Shown here in pieces: positions 1 to 8,308 of a stretch of 64,000 nt of DNA. The number at the start of each line of letters is the position of its first letter. Positions within the stretch are counted from its first letter, which is position 1. The stretch is taken from NCBI RefSeq assembly GCF_017983445.1, contig NZ_JAGOBJ010000001.1, forward strand, positions 61,632-125,631, in the 5' to 3' direction. The DNA is from Halomonas sp. GTDB taxonomy: Bacteria; Pseudomonadota; Gammaproteobacteria; Pseudomonadales; Halomonadaceae. Made by a program: the position numbers and the translations under genes. Below the pieces are notes generated by a model. That model did no database searches. It saw only the letters and a list, made by a program, of their open reading frames with translations, and had not been told where the DNA came from.

Positions 1-929
1 GTCATTTAATGAAAGTAAGCGATTACTTGACCTATATCGCAGAAGTAATTCTGGACGCCGTGCTGGTGATGGCCTGGAAGCACGTGACCCGTAAACACGG
101 CGTGCCGGAGGGGTTAGATCCTGGCGAGCCAGCCTTTCTGATTATCGGCTACGGCAAGCTGGGCGGAATTGAGCTTGGGTATGGCTCTGATCTGGACCTG
201 GTGTTTCTTCATGATAGCGATGGTAAAGGCAGCACCGACGGCCCGCGGTCGATTGAAACGCCGCTTTTTTTCACCCGGCTGGGCCAGCGAATTATTCATC
301 TGCTAACCGCCGTGACACCGGCGGGCAGCCTGTATGAAGTGGATATGCGCTTACGCCCTTCAGGCAATGCGGGGTTATTGGTTACCTCGCTTGATGCCTT
401 TGCCGATTACCAGCAGCAGAATGCCTGGACCTGGGAGCATCAGGCGCTGGTTCGTGCCCGGATGGTGGCCGGTAGCCGCACGCTTGCCAAACGGTTTGAT
501 CAGGTGCGGGGCGAGGTATTAAGCCGCAAGCGCGAGATTCCCGCCTTGCGCGATGATGTTGTCAAGATGCGCCATAAGATGCGCGACCACCTGGGCAGTA
601 AAACCCAGGCCAGCGGCTTTAATCTCAAGCACGACGCGGGCGGCATGGTCGATATTGAGTTTCTCTGTCAGTACGCGGTGTTAGCACTTGCTAACCAAAC
701 GCCTTCGCTTCTGACCTACAGTGATAATATCCGCATTTTAGAAACGTTGGCTGATAGTGGGCACTTACCTTCACAAGAAGCCGAGCAGCTTAAAGATGCG
801 TATCTGGCCTACCGAAGCCGTACCCATCGCGCGGCACTTACCGGTGAAAAGGCCATTGGCAAGGCCGACGATTTTCAAGACCACCGTGCAGCGGTCAATG
901 CGTTATGGCAGCGCTTTCTGGAGGCTTAG
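1..929 (+). CDS. glnE: Glutamine synthetase adenylyltransferase, C-terminal part
   Basis: C-terminal adenylyltransferase region of the bifunctional enzyme that adenylylates and deadenylylates glutamine synthetase in response to PII and glutamine. The frame is open to the left edge (codons from base 3 read H-L-M-K-V), so the ATG at 9 is internal and the true start lies outside the window. Counting from that Met, the nucleotidyltransferase signature GYGKLGG is at 47-53, followed by G-S-D-L-D at 59-63 with the metal-binding aspartates. The following helical part (HDAGGMVDIEF, then a helical bundle) is typical of the family. About 308 codons of a usual ~950-980 are present. The identification is firm; regulation cannot be seen. 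Confidence 0.95.
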   Translation, partial: HLMKVSDYLTYIAEVILDAVLVMAWKHVTRKHGVPEGLDPGEPAFLIIGYGKLGGIELGYGSDLDLVFLHDSDGKGSTDGPRSIETPLFFTRLGQRIIHLLTAVTPAGSLYEVDMRLRPSGNAGLLVTSLDAFADYQQQNAWTWEHQALVRARMVAGSRTLAKRFDQVRGEVLSRKREIPALRDDVVKMRHKMRDHLGSKTQASGFNLKHDAGGMVDIEFLCQYAVLALANQTPSLLTYSDNIRILETLADSGHLPSQEAEQLKDAYLAYRSRTHRAALTGEKAIGKADDFQDHRAAVNALWQRFLEA

Positions 930-955
930 CGTTATGCATGGGCAGTAACGAGATC

Positions 956-1015
956 AATAACGGCACTGTTAATAACAGGGTAAGTAATAACAGCATGATC
1001 AATAACAACAATGAG
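956..1015. repeat. 15-bp imperfect tandem repeat, four copies
   Basis: The hexamer AATAAC occurs at 956, 971, 986 and 1001, exactly 15 bp apart, with variable filler between copies; GATCAATAAC occurs twice in full. It lies between the glnE stop and the start of the next gene. It may be a simple-sequence remnant or a protein-binding array; nothing in the sequence decides this. Confidence 0.6.
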
Positions 1016-1052
1016 GCTGGGCAATGCACAGGCGTGGATTGAGGTGGGGCGC

Positions 1053-1946
1053 ATGACGGCGCATATTCTGGCGACACTGCTACCGGTGTTTTTGATTTCA
1101 GGCTGTGGGGCAGCTTACGGGCGCTTTCGGACACCCGATATTCGCAGCCTGAATACTCTGAATATGGAGCTGTTCGTTCCGCTGCTAGTATTCGCGGTAT
1201 TGGCAGACCGCCAGGCGCCGCTTGCCGATTATGCATGGCTTGCTTTCGCCGCTGCCGCCGTTGTATTGGGGTCGGGGTTGATACTTTGGCCTTTGGCGGC
1301 TTGGCTAAAGCTGGATATAAAAACCTTCTTGCCACCCATGATGTTCAATAACACGGGCAATATGGGAGTGCCGTTATTGGTGCTGGCCTTTGGTGAGGCG
1401 GCTTTACCCGCGGCGGTGGTGATCTTTATCGTGGAAATGGTGCTGCACTTTTCGGTAGGCCTTTACATGATAAATCCGCGCACCTCAATGTGGCATATTC
1501 TGCGTATGCCGATTGTGGCGGCTAGTCTGGCTGGGCTTTTAATCAATATGAGCGGTGTGCCGCTGCCGGGGTGGCTCCTGGAAGCCATGCATATGCTGGG
1601 CGGGGTAAGCATTCCGTTAATGCTGTTTGCCTTGGGCGTGCGGCTGCTTGAGGTGGACTTCAGCGACTGGCGAGCGGGTCTGCTGGGGGCAATACTTTGT
1701 CCGCTTTCAGGGTTGATCATTGCCCTGCCATTAATGTGGTTACTGCCACTGAATCCTCTACAAGCCGCGGTGCTGCTGGTCTTTTCTGCGTTACCTCCCG
1801 CAGTATTGAATTATCTGGTCGCCGAGCAGTTTAAGCTCGCGCCGCAGAAGGTCGCCTCGCTGGTGCTGATCGGTAACTTGGGAAGCCTGATCGTGATGCC
1901 GCTCATTTTAGCCGCTGCATTTACATGGGTGTATGCGCCGCTTTAA
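1053..1946 (+). CDS. AEC-family (auxin efflux carrier type) permease
   Basis: A 297-residue polytopic membrane protein of the AEC carrier family (TC 2.A.69), whose bacterial members export or exchange organic acids such as malate; the substrate here is unknown. About ten hydrophobic segments form two five-helix halves. The family-typical N-N-T-G-N-M-G-V-P-L stretch follows the third or fourth helix, and a related Pro/Asn-containing stretch (ALPPAVLNYLVA) lies near the C terminus. The reading frame opens at 1011, but the ATG at 1053 is preceded by GAGGTG at 1041-1046 with normal spacing and gives the usual family length, so it was chosen. It stands alone after glnE. Confidence 0.85.
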   Translation: MTAHILATLLPVFLISGCGAAYGRFRTPDIRSLNTLNMELFVPLLVFAVLADRQAPLADYAWLAFAAAAVVLGSGLILWPLAAWLKLDIKTFLPPMMFNNTGNMGVPLLVLAFGEAALPAAVVIFIVEMVLHFSVGLYMINPRTSMWHILRMPIVAASLAGLLINMSGVPLPGWLLEAMHMLGGVSIPLMLFALGVRLLEVDFSDWRAGLLGAILCPLSGLIIALPLMWLLPLNPLQAAVLLVFSALPPAVLNYLVAEQFKLAPQKVASLVLIGNLGSLIVMPLILAAAFTWVYAPL

Positions 1947-2022
1947 AAGCAGCGCATCAGTAATGTAAGCAATCGACAGGTAATATAGAAACGGCAGGCT
2001 AGAAAACTGAAAATAAATGGCC

Positions 2023-2379
2023 TTAATCGCGAGATGCTTGCTCTTTTACTTCAAAGCTACCTTCTAGAGCATCCTGCGAGCGTTGGCGTGCTTGAGGTTC
2101 GGCATAACCCCCGCCAACATCCTGAGCTTGATCGGCACGCATCTGCTCCATGCGCTTTTTCATCTTATGGCGTACAAACGGCATCATGGCCCAGCCAATC
2201 AAAAGAAAAAACAGGCCAAACACTACGCCAACCACCATCAATACACCAAATGCCAGCCACGTTAAAAGCAGCTTCAGGCTGCCCATCAACCCGGTAGGTT
2301 GTGACTGTGCAGCGCGGGCGCGCCACTGGTGGGCAGCCTGCCAGGCGGCATTGCGTTGGTCGCGGTTCATCTGTGGCAT
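2023..2379 (-). CDS. Small membrane protein of unknown function
   Basis: A 118-residue protein I do not recognise. An Arg/Gln-rich, probably cytoplasmic N terminus is followed by one long or two closely spaced hydrophobic segments (about residues 36-68), then a basic stretch (RHKMKKRMEQM) and an acidic, polar tail. An in-frame ATG exists at 2391, but GGAGG lies inside that upstream stretch at the right distance from the ATG at 2379, so the shorter form is preferred. It is on the opposite strand to both neighbours, separated from the AEC gene by about 75 bp. Confidence 0.65.
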   Translation of the reverse strand: MPQMNRDQRNAAWQAAHQWRARAAQSQPTGLMGSLKLLLTWLAFGVLMVVGVVFGLFFLLIGWAMMPFVRHKMKKRMEQMRADQAQDVGGGYAEPQARQRSQDALEGSFEVKEQASRD

Positions 2380-2529
2380 AAAAGCCTCCATCGTCGTTTG
2401 TCCCTATTGGAACACAGTTATTGGAACGTCGTTAACCCGGCAAGTTCACTGAGAGCTGGCGCATATCTTGCTTTGTAACTCTTTGGGGAAGTTGAGTTGC
2501 CTTTGAAATGGCTAACAAAAGGAACGCTC

Positions 2530-3573
2530 ATGCAAGATAACAACGTCTTAGAAATTGCTTACGATATCGCCACTATCACTCGGGAAAAAATCGGCATGAT
2601 CGAAAAAATCATGCAGCAAACCGAGATACTAGCCTTGAATGCGCGTATCGAGGCGGCGCGGGCGGGAAGTAGTGGCGCAGCATTTTCGGTGGTAGCGCAG
2701 GAAATGGGTCGCGTATCCGGGGGAATCAGTGAAATTGCCCGTGATTTTCGTCAGCAAGTGGAACAGCACACTGAAAGCATCGAAACGGCAGGCACTACCA
2801 TGGTGAACGAGTTTCGCGGACAGCGCTTCACCGATATCGCTCTGAATGCCGTAGAGATTATTGACCGTAATCTATTTGAACGTTCGTGTGACGTACGCTG
2901 GTGGGCGACAGACAGTGCTGTGGTTGACGCCGTTGAAACGCCCACCGCAGCGTGCTGTGACTACGCAAGCCTGCGCCTGGCGACCATTCTGCGCTCGTAT
3001 ACGGTCTATCTTGATCTGTGGGTCGCCGATACGAAGGGCAACATCATCGCAAGTGGCCGGCCTGACCGTTACCCAGGGGTCAAAGGAAAGAATGTGGCGG
3101 ATACTACTTGGTTCAAGCGGGCCATGAAAACCACTGATGGTGACGCTTTTGTAGTAAGCGATGTGGACCAAAATGCTCTGCTTGATGGTGCATCTGTTGC
3201 CACATACGCCACGGCGATTCGGGAGGGCGGTAAACGTAACGGCGCCGTGACCGGCGTTTTAGGGATTTTCTTTGACTGGACGCCCCAGGCAAAAGCAGTG
3301 GTCGAGGGCGTAGGCCTGACGCAAGAAGAGCGTTCGTCAAGCCGTATTATGCTTTTGGATTCAGATTATCGGATTATCGCGGATACTCAGCAAAAAGCGG
3401 TTAGCAGCCATTACCCGTTAAAGCGCAGTAATGAAGTACGTGGTTACTATCAAGATGAAGACCGCTTAATCAGCTTTGCTGAAACGCCGGGATATGAAAC
3501 GTATCGTGGTTTAGGCTGGCTGGGAGTCGTCGAATACTGCCTTGACAATGCTTCAACGAAACGCAGCGTCTAG
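2530..3573 (+). CDS. Soluble chemoreceptor-like protein: short MCP signalling tip plus Cache domain
   Basis: A 347-residue protein without transmembrane segment or signal peptide. Residues about 10-95 carry the hairpin tip of a methyl-accepting signalling domain (TEILALNARIEAARAG at 31-46, then FSVVAQEM), the part that binds CheA/CheW in chemoreceptors. Residues about 150-340 look like a Cache sensor fold (YLDLWVADTKGNIIAS, WFKRAM, GVLGIFFDW). The order is reversed from ordinary receptors, whose sensor is N-terminal and periplasmic, and the coiled-coil arms are very short. The start at 2530 has AAAAGGA upstream; an earlier in-frame start at 2497 has no ribosome site. It is a single gene. Role inferred: cytosolic ligand sensing coupled to a chemosensory kinase. 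Confidence 0.75.
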   Translation: MQDNNVLEIAYDIATITREKIGMIEKIMQQTEILALNARIEAARAGSSGAAFSVVAQEMGRVSGGISEIARDFRQQVEQHTESIETAGTTMVNEFRGQRFTDIALNAVEIIDRNLFERSCDVRWWATDSAVVDAVETPTAACCDYASLRLATILRSYTVYLDLWVADTKGNIIASGRPDRYPGVKGKNVADTTWFKRAMKTTDGDAFVVSDVDQNALLDGASVATYATAIREGGKRNGAVTGVLGIFFDWTPQAKAVVEGVGLTQEERSSSRIMLLDSDYRIIADTQQKAVSSHYPLKRSNEVRGYYQDEDRLISFAETPGYETYRGLGWLGVVEYCLDNASTKRSV

Positions 3574-3816
3574 CCCCAAGGGGGTGCATGTACGCTTCTG
3601 GGTAAGCCGACTTTCCCTGTTTTGGTGCAATTAACGTACAGAGCCGTTATCTAATAATACTTAGCCATATGTTTTTTGAACCAAGATAAATAGACAAGCG
3701 TAATAAGCATTTGTTTCTTAAATACAACGAAAGCTGTACATAAACGTCGTTAAACCGCTAGGGTTATACAATTCTGTGTTCAGTTACAGATCGAATGCTT
3801 ATTTAAGGGAGAGGGT

Positions 3817-5442
3817 ATGACAAATCATGGAGGAAAGTCGGTGTTTATTGCATCGACTGTCATCATTTTCAGCTTGGTGGTAGTGGGGGCGGCTTTTCCA
3901 GAAAGTTTCGCGAGCGCTGCTGAAACAGCGTTAGGCACCGTTACCCGGCTATTCGGCTGGTTTTATCTGTTTTCGGTGTTTGGTTTTGTAGTGTTTCTAT
4001 TCGGTTTGGCGTTCAGCAAATATGGAAAGGTGCGCTTAGGACCACAGGACAGCACGCCCAACTATAGCTTCTTTTCATGGATCAGCATGCTACTGGCCGC
4101 CGGGTTTGGCGTAGGGCTAGTGTTTTATGGCATGGCTGAGCCTATGACGCACTATATTGAGCCGCCTTACGGCGACGTAACCGCAGAGACACAAGCCGCA
4201 GCACGCTATGCGATTCAATACAGCTACTTTAACTGGGGCATTCACCAGTGGGCTGCGTTCTCCGTGGTTGGCTTAATCATCGCCTACTTTCAGTTTCGTA
4301 AAGGCCAGGCAGGGCTTGTATCATCGGTGCTTTCATCGGTGACGGCAAAAAGGCCTCGTATACGCCCTTATGCTGCGTGGCTGGATGTCTTCGCGGTGGT
4401 TGCCACCGTTATGGGCGTGGCGACCTCTCTAGGTCTTGGGGTATTACAAATGAATGGCGGTTTGAATGCCGTCTTTGGCTTGCCTGAAAATGGGTTTTGG
4501 CAATTCGTTATTTTATTTGTGATGTTCTGTGCGTATATGGCATCGACCTGGTCAGGCCTTGATAAAGGTATCAAGCGCCTTTCAAACCTCAACATGGCGC
4601 TGTGTATTGGTTTAATGCTCTATGTGCTGGTGACTGGGCCGACGGTTGCCATTCTGGAAACCATTACGCTGGGGATTGGCGATTACCTGCAAAACTTCAT
4701 TGGTATGAGCCTGCGTATTTCACCTTATAGTGACAATGAATGGGCGAGCAACTGGACGATTTTCTACTGGGCGTGGGTAATTGCCTGGTCACCGTTTGTG
4801 GGTACATTTATTGCCCGTGTATCGCGCGGGCGTACCATTAAAGAGTACGTGTTTGGCGTACTGTTGGTGCCGCCGCTGCTGGCCTGCTTGTGGATCGGGA
4901 TATTTGGTGGCGCGGCGCTTAACATGGAGCTTAACGGAGATAACGTTGGGCTGGCGGCCGCTACTCAGGACAACATTACCGTAGCGCTGTTTGCGATGTT
5001 CGACCTGATGCCGTTCTCGGGCGTGCTCTCCGTGGTTGCCATGATGCTTATCTTTATTTTCCTGGTGACCTCGGCGGACTCGGCCTCGTATATCGTGGCG
5101 CAGATGACCGATAATGGTTCGATTAATCCTCCGCTGTACAAGCGCGTTATCTGGGGAGTATTGATCGCCGCTATCTGCTTGACACTGATTGTGGCAGGCG
5201 GTCTTTCCGGGCTTCAATCGGCGGCGGTACTTTCGGCACTACCGTTTACCTTTATTCTGTATATGATGGTCATCGTACTGGTACGTGAGCTACGCGCGGA
5301 CCGCAAGGCCATGCTGACGCAGCTTTATCGCCGCCACGGTGAAACGCCCGTGGGTGCTGATGCCTTTGAGGCTGAGCAGATGGGTGAAGAGGAGCGGCTA
5401 CGTCGTGCGCCCAACGTTATTAATCGGCGCATCAATAGCTAG
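3817..5442 (+). CDS. BCCT-family betaine/choline/carnitine transporter
   Basis: A 541-residue secondary transporter of the BCCT family (TC 2.A.15), which imports compatible solutes such as glycine betaine or choline with Na+ or H+. Twelve hydrophobic segments are visible. Signatures seen are GFGVGLVFYGMAEP in the third helix region and the family hallmark FYWAWVIAWSPFVGTFIAR around residue 315, with the Trp/Phe residues that form the aromatic substrate box. The C-terminal tail is short, so it lacks the long osmosensing extension of BetP. A strong AAGGGAGAGG precedes the ATG. Osmotic induction is expected from the family but is not shown by the 243-bp upstream region. Exact substrate undetermined. 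Confidence 0.93.
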   Translation: MTNHGGKSVFIASTVIIFSLVVVGAAFPESFASAAETALGTVTRLFGWFYLFSVFGFVVFLFGLAFSKYGKVRLGPQDSTPNYSFFSWISMLLAAGFGVGLVFYGMAEPMTHYIEPPYGDVTAETQAAARYAIQYSYFNWGIHQWAAFSVVGLIIAYFQFRKGQAGLVSSVLSSVTAKRPRIRPYAAWLDVFAVVATVMGVATSLGLGVLQMNGGLNAVFGLPENGFWQFVILFVMFCAYMASTWSGLDKGIKRLSNLNMALCIGLMLYVLVTGPTVAILETITLGIGDYLQNFIGMSLRISPYSDNEWASNWTIFYWAWVIAWSPFVGTFIARVSRGRTIKEYVFGVLLVPPLLACLWIGIFGGAALNMELNGDNVGLAAATQDNITVALFAMFDLMPFSGVLSVVAMMLIFIFLVTSADSASYIVAQMTDNGSINPPLYKRVIWGVLIAAICLTLIVAGGLSGLQSAAVLSALPFTFILYMMVIVLVRELRADRKAMLTQLYRRHGETPVGADAFEAEQMGEEERLRRAPNVINRRINS

Positions 5443-5485
5443 ATGAACGTAATCAGGCCTTCAGGAGCAGACACATGGAGCGAGG

Positions 5486-5650
5486 ATGCTGATGGCTCGG
5501 CAAGGACGGCACGGCGCTACGCGGCGCCAGCCCAAGAAGGCCTCACTTGACCGTTGGCTAGACCGCTGGCTGGATCGGGTGGTAACGGTCGCTGTGGTAA
5601 CGGCGCTGGTGGTCGGTTTATCTGCCGTGTTGGCACATTGGCTTTTGTAG
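5486..5650 (+). CDS. Small single-span membrane protein downstream of the BCCT gene
   Basis: A 54-codon reading frame with a very basic N-terminal half (ARQGRHGATRRQPKK), a repeated RWLD motif, and one strong hydrophobic segment near the C terminus (VVTVAVVTALVVGLSAVLA). Possible starts are ATG at 5486 and 5492. An upstream ATG at 5475 with a good AGGAG site encodes only M-E-R-G-C and stops in TGATG, overlapping the ATG at 5492, which suggests translational coupling. It begins 43 bp after the BCCT stop and is followed by a terminator, so it probably shares the transporter transcript. Function unknown; a transporter-associated small protein is a guess. Confidence 0.5.
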   Translation: MLMARQGRHGATRRQPKKASLDRWLDRWLDRVVTVAVVTALVVGLSAVLAHWLL

Positions 5651-5677
5651 GCCAACCTGTTGTAACGCTAAAGCAAG

Positions 5678-5708
5678 CGCCCGGCTATATACGCCGGGCG
5701 TTTGTTTT
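5678..5708 (+). terminator. Rho-independent terminator after the BCCT unit
   Basis: Perfect 8-bp G+C-rich stem CGCCCGGC / GCCGGGCG (5678-5685 and 5693-5700) with a 7-nt loop, followed directly by TTTGTTTT. Confidence 0.85.
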
Positions 5709-5743
5709 CGTCGTCTCTTTTCGACCTCTTAAGAGAGATCCTC

Positions 5744-7090
5744 ATGGCGCTAAATAAGCCTGTTAAGGCCGATGCTTCTTATGCCTCACGCCGCGAAATT
5801 TTCGGTTGGGCAATGTTTGATTTTGCGAACCAGGCGTACACCCTGCTGATTATTACGGTCGTGTTTGGCGAGCTGTTTACCACCGTGATCGTCGGCGACC
5901 GAGGCGATGGGTTTCGGCTAGCCAACTTTCTATGGAGTCTGGCACTTGCGATCAGCTACCTGATGGTGGTGGTGACGGCCCCGCTGTGTGGGGCGGTGAT
6001 GGATTACCGGGCTGAAAAAAAGCGCTTTCTACTGTTTAGCTATTTGGCAACGGTCGCCACCACCGCAATGCTCTACTTTGTGGAGCCGGGCTATGTGGTG
6101 ATGGGACTTATCCTGATAGTGCTATCCAACTACGCCTACTCCATGGGCGAATCCTTTATTGCCGCTTTTCTACCCGAGCTTGGCCCACCTGAAAAGCTGG
6201 GTAAGATTTCAGGATTTGGCTGGTCGCTTGGATATATAGGTGGGCTCTTTGCGGCGGGGTTTACCCTGGTGGTGTTAGGGGAAGCAACGGCGGACAACTT
6301 TGAGCGCATACGTTGGGTCGGGCCTTTTGCGGCAGGCTTTTTTCTGATTACTGCCATCCCCACTTTCTTATGGCTAAAAGAGCGCGGTACGCCACAACCC
6401 TCTGGCGTTGCATACTGGCGCATTGCTCAACAGCGCGTTCGTTCAACCATACGGGAACTGCGCTATTTTAAAGACTTAACGGTGTTTTTGATCTCGCTGC
6501 TGTTCTCCATGGCGGGGGTATACATCATTATTGCGTTTGCGTTTATTTACGGTGCTCAGGTTATCGGGTGGGACGAAAGCGTGCGCAATATCATGTTTAT
6601 CATCGTCCAGATAACCGCAGCGGCAGGGGCGCTGGGGTTTGGCTGGCTTCAGGACCGGTTAGGCGCTAAGCATACCTATCAGATTACGCTGGGGCTGTGG
6701 GTAGTGGCGATTATTGCCATCTGGGCAACGCCTGAAATTACCGCCTGGGTAAATGCGCAGTTTGACTGGCAGTGGCAAGCCCAGCACGTGTTCCTGGCAG
6801 TGGGCTGTTTGGCGGGGCTCAGCCTAGGGTCCAGCCAATCGGCGAGCCGGGCGCTGGTGGGCGTATTTTCACCGCTTGAAAAATCGGCCGAGTTTTTTGG
6901 CTTCTGGGGGCTGGCCAATAAACTGGCGGGCGTACTGGGAATCGTGATGCTGGGAGTGCTGCAAACCATTATTGGTTTACAGGCGTCTATTCTTTTATGT
7001 GTAGGGCTTTTTGTTATAGCGATGCTGATATGTGCGAACGTTAACGAGCGCCGAGGGTGTGACGCCGCTATCGCTTGGGAAAACGCGTAA
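5744..7090 (+). CDS. MFS transporter, UMF1/Atg22-like
   Basis: A 448-residue major facilitator protein of the UMF1 group (related to yeast Atg22, a vacuolar amino-acid effluxer). About twelve membrane segments are visible. Typical residues are GWAMFDFANQAY at the first helix, SMGESFIAAFLPEL before helix five and GKISGFGWSLGYIGG, all characteristic of this subgroup rather than of sugar or drug MFS carriers. The frame opens at 5702 inside the preceding terminator; the ATG at 5744 with AAGAGAG upstream is preferred. The next gene starts 23 bp after its stop, so they are probably co-transcribed. Substrate unknown; amino-acid export is only a family-based guess. Confidence 0.85.
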   Translation: MALNKPVKADASYASRREIFGWAMFDFANQAYTLLIITVVFGELFTTVIVGDRGDGFRLANFLWSLALAISYLMVVVTAPLCGAVMDYRAEKKRFLLFSYLATVATTAMLYFVEPGYVVMGLILIVLSNYAYSMGESFIAAFLPELGPPEKLGKISGFGWSLGYIGGLFAAGFTLVVLGEATADNFERIRWVGPFAAGFFLITAIPTFLWLKERGTPQPSGVAYWRIAQQRVRSTIRELRYFKDLTVFLISLLFSMAGVYIIIAFAFIYGAQVIGWDESVRNIMFIIVQITAAAGALGFGWLQDRLGAKHTYQITLGLWVVAIIAIWATPEITAWVNAQFDWQWQAQHVFLAVGCLAGLSLGSSQSASRALVGVFSPLEKSAEFFGFWGLANKLAGVLGIVMLGVLQTIIGLQASILLCVGLFVIAMLICANVNERRGCDAAIAWENA

Positions 7091-7113
7091 ACGCCGAAAG
7101 CGAGGGGCAACTC

Positions 7114-7623
7114 ATGCAAACAAGACAGCGTGGCGGCATCGTGATGATGCTGCTTTTCTGGGTACTGTTAATCGGCTTGGGAACCTGGTGGCTTGATGGG
7201 GGGATGGAGCAGATACTCAGCCCGAATGCGCATATTGCGCAGAGCTCGTCTGAGGGGGGCCCCGTTACGTTAAAGCGTAATCGTTCAGGGCATTATGAAG
7301 CGCCTGGTGAGATTAACGGTGAGCCTGTAACCTTTTTACTTGATACCGGCGCAACCTATGTGGCCGTTTCAGATGAACTGGCGGCGCAGTTAGGACTTAA
7401 TCGAGGACGCACGGCTTGGTTCAATACCGCCAATGGCCGAGTGCAGGGAAGCCTTACACAGTTGGATGAAGTCATGCTGGGCGGGATCAAGATCAGCAAT
7501 GTGCCGGGCTCTATCAGCCCTGGGATGGAGCACGATACGGTGCTGTTAGGGATGAGTTTTCTCCACCTTTTGAATATTGAAATACGTAGCGGGGAGATGA
7601 TTTTGAGCCTGCCCGATTCGTAA
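7114..7623 (+). CDS. Membrane-anchored retropepsin-like aspartic protease (TIGR02281 type)
   Basis: A 169-residue protein with an N-terminal signal anchor (residues about 8-26, MMLLFWVLLIGLGTWW) and a single-chain retropepsin-like domain in the periplasm. The catalytic triplet Asp77-Thr78-Gly79 sits in FLLDTGATYVAVS, and the hydrophobic-hydrophobic-Gly motif appears as VLLGMSFL near the C terminus. One domain means the active enzyme would be a homodimer. Start chosen at 7114 with GAGGGG upstream; the frame opens at 7075 inside the MFS gene. It probably forms an operon with the MFS gene. Natural substrates of this bacterial family are not known to me. Confidence 0.85.
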   Translation: MQTRQRGGIVMMLLFWVLLIGLGTWWLDGGMEQILSPNAHIAQSSSEGGPVTLKRNRSGHYEAPGEINGEPVTFLLDTGATYVAVSDELAAQLGLNRGRTAWFNTANGRVQGSLTQLDEVMLGGIKISNVPGSISPGMEHDTVLLGMSFLHLLNIEIRSGEMILSLPDS

Positions 7624-7695
7624 CCGATGCTTGTGCATATCGCTTTGATGTGCTTAGCTAAAAGCACATGGATGCCAACAAGCTAAGGAGTTGCT

Positions 7696-7875
7696 ATGGG
7701 TATTGAAGTCGGTGGATTGTTAGGATTAATTTGGCTCGTTATTTTGGTTTGGGCCATTGTGAAAGTAGCAAAAAGCTCAGCAGGTGGTTTAGCAAAACTG
7801 CTGTGGATCTTAGGGCTGCTGATCTTCCCCTTGGTAGGCTTAATTGTATGGCTACTGTTCGGGCCCAAGGGTTAG
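7696..7875 (+). CDS. Small two-span membrane protein, PLDc_N (PLD nuclease N-terminal-like) family
   Basis: A 59-residue protein with two hydrophobic helices (about 5-24 and 34-55), the second ending in a W-L-L-F-G-P-K-G tail. The G-L-A-K-x-L-W-I-L-x-L-L-x-F-P-L-V-G pattern matches the small domain found at the N terminus of cardiolipin synthases and as stand-alone membrane proteins. TAAGGAG ends five bases before the ATG, a strong ribosome site. A strong terminator follows. Cellular role unknown. Confidence 0.75.
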   Translation: MGIEVGGLLGLIWLVILVWAIVKVAKSSAGGLAKLLWILGLLIFPLVGLIVWLLFGPKG

Positions 7876-7909
7876 CGACAGTAAGCAACGTTAAACAATA
7901 ATTTGTATT

Positions 7910-7940
7910 AAAAAAGGCAGGCTTTGCGCCTGCCTTTTTT
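7910..7940. terminator. Bidirectional rho-independent terminator
   Basis: Thirteen-bp stem AAAAAAGGCAGGC / GCCTGCCTTTTTT (7910-7922 and 7928-7940) around a 5-nt loop. A-tract and T-tract make it work in both directions, for the small membrane gene on the left and the small convergent gene on the right. Confidence 0.88.
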
Positions 7941-7962
7941 ATTAGAATGTATTTTGTACACG

Positions 7963-8091
7963 CTATTTTTCGCAACTTGGGGGTGCTTTATAGTGACCGG
8001 GAATTTTTAATTTTTCCCCGTTGGGCAAGTCACGCACCTGGGTCGGAACATAAACACGCTTGATAACGCTTTTAGCTTTGCCGTCAGTCAT
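7963..8091 (-). CDS. 42-residue hypothetical protein
   Basis: A short leftward gene, too small for most ORF callers, encoding 42 residues beginning M-T-D-G-K-A-K-S and rich in Lys and Pro, with the central motif QVRDLPNGEKLKIPGHY and a single Cys near the end. An optimal ribosome site AGGAGG lies about seven bases upstream of the ATG, and the gene ends just before the bidirectional terminator; both support it being real. No membrane segment or known domain was recognised. Confidence 0.6.
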   Translation of the reverse strand: MTDGKAKSVIKRVYVPTQVRDLPNGEKLKIPGHYKAPPSCEK

Positions 8092-8308
8092 TGCTTTCTC
8101 CTCCTGTCAGGGTTGTCGACAGTTTGTTTTGTTACATTAGTCCTCCGTGTTGGAAGAATCAAGCGAGGCAAAGGGCGACTGAACATTAGTAATAGCGTAA
8201 AACGTTAAGAGCAGTGTCCCTTGGGTTTTAAGGTATTGTGTAAGTAAATGATAGTCACCAATTTAATAGTGGGTAAGTGGATAAATTATAAACTGCCTAA
8301 GCGGAGTG

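Noticed and set aside
2497-2529. Earlier start for the mini-chemoreceptor (M-P-L-K-W-L)
   Set aside because: No ribosome site before it, whereas AAAAGGA stands correctly before 2530.
3574-3816. Riboswitch or osmoregulated promoter upstream of the BCCT gene
   Set aside because: No clear -35/-10 pair, aptamer core or terminator could be pointed to in the 243 bp.
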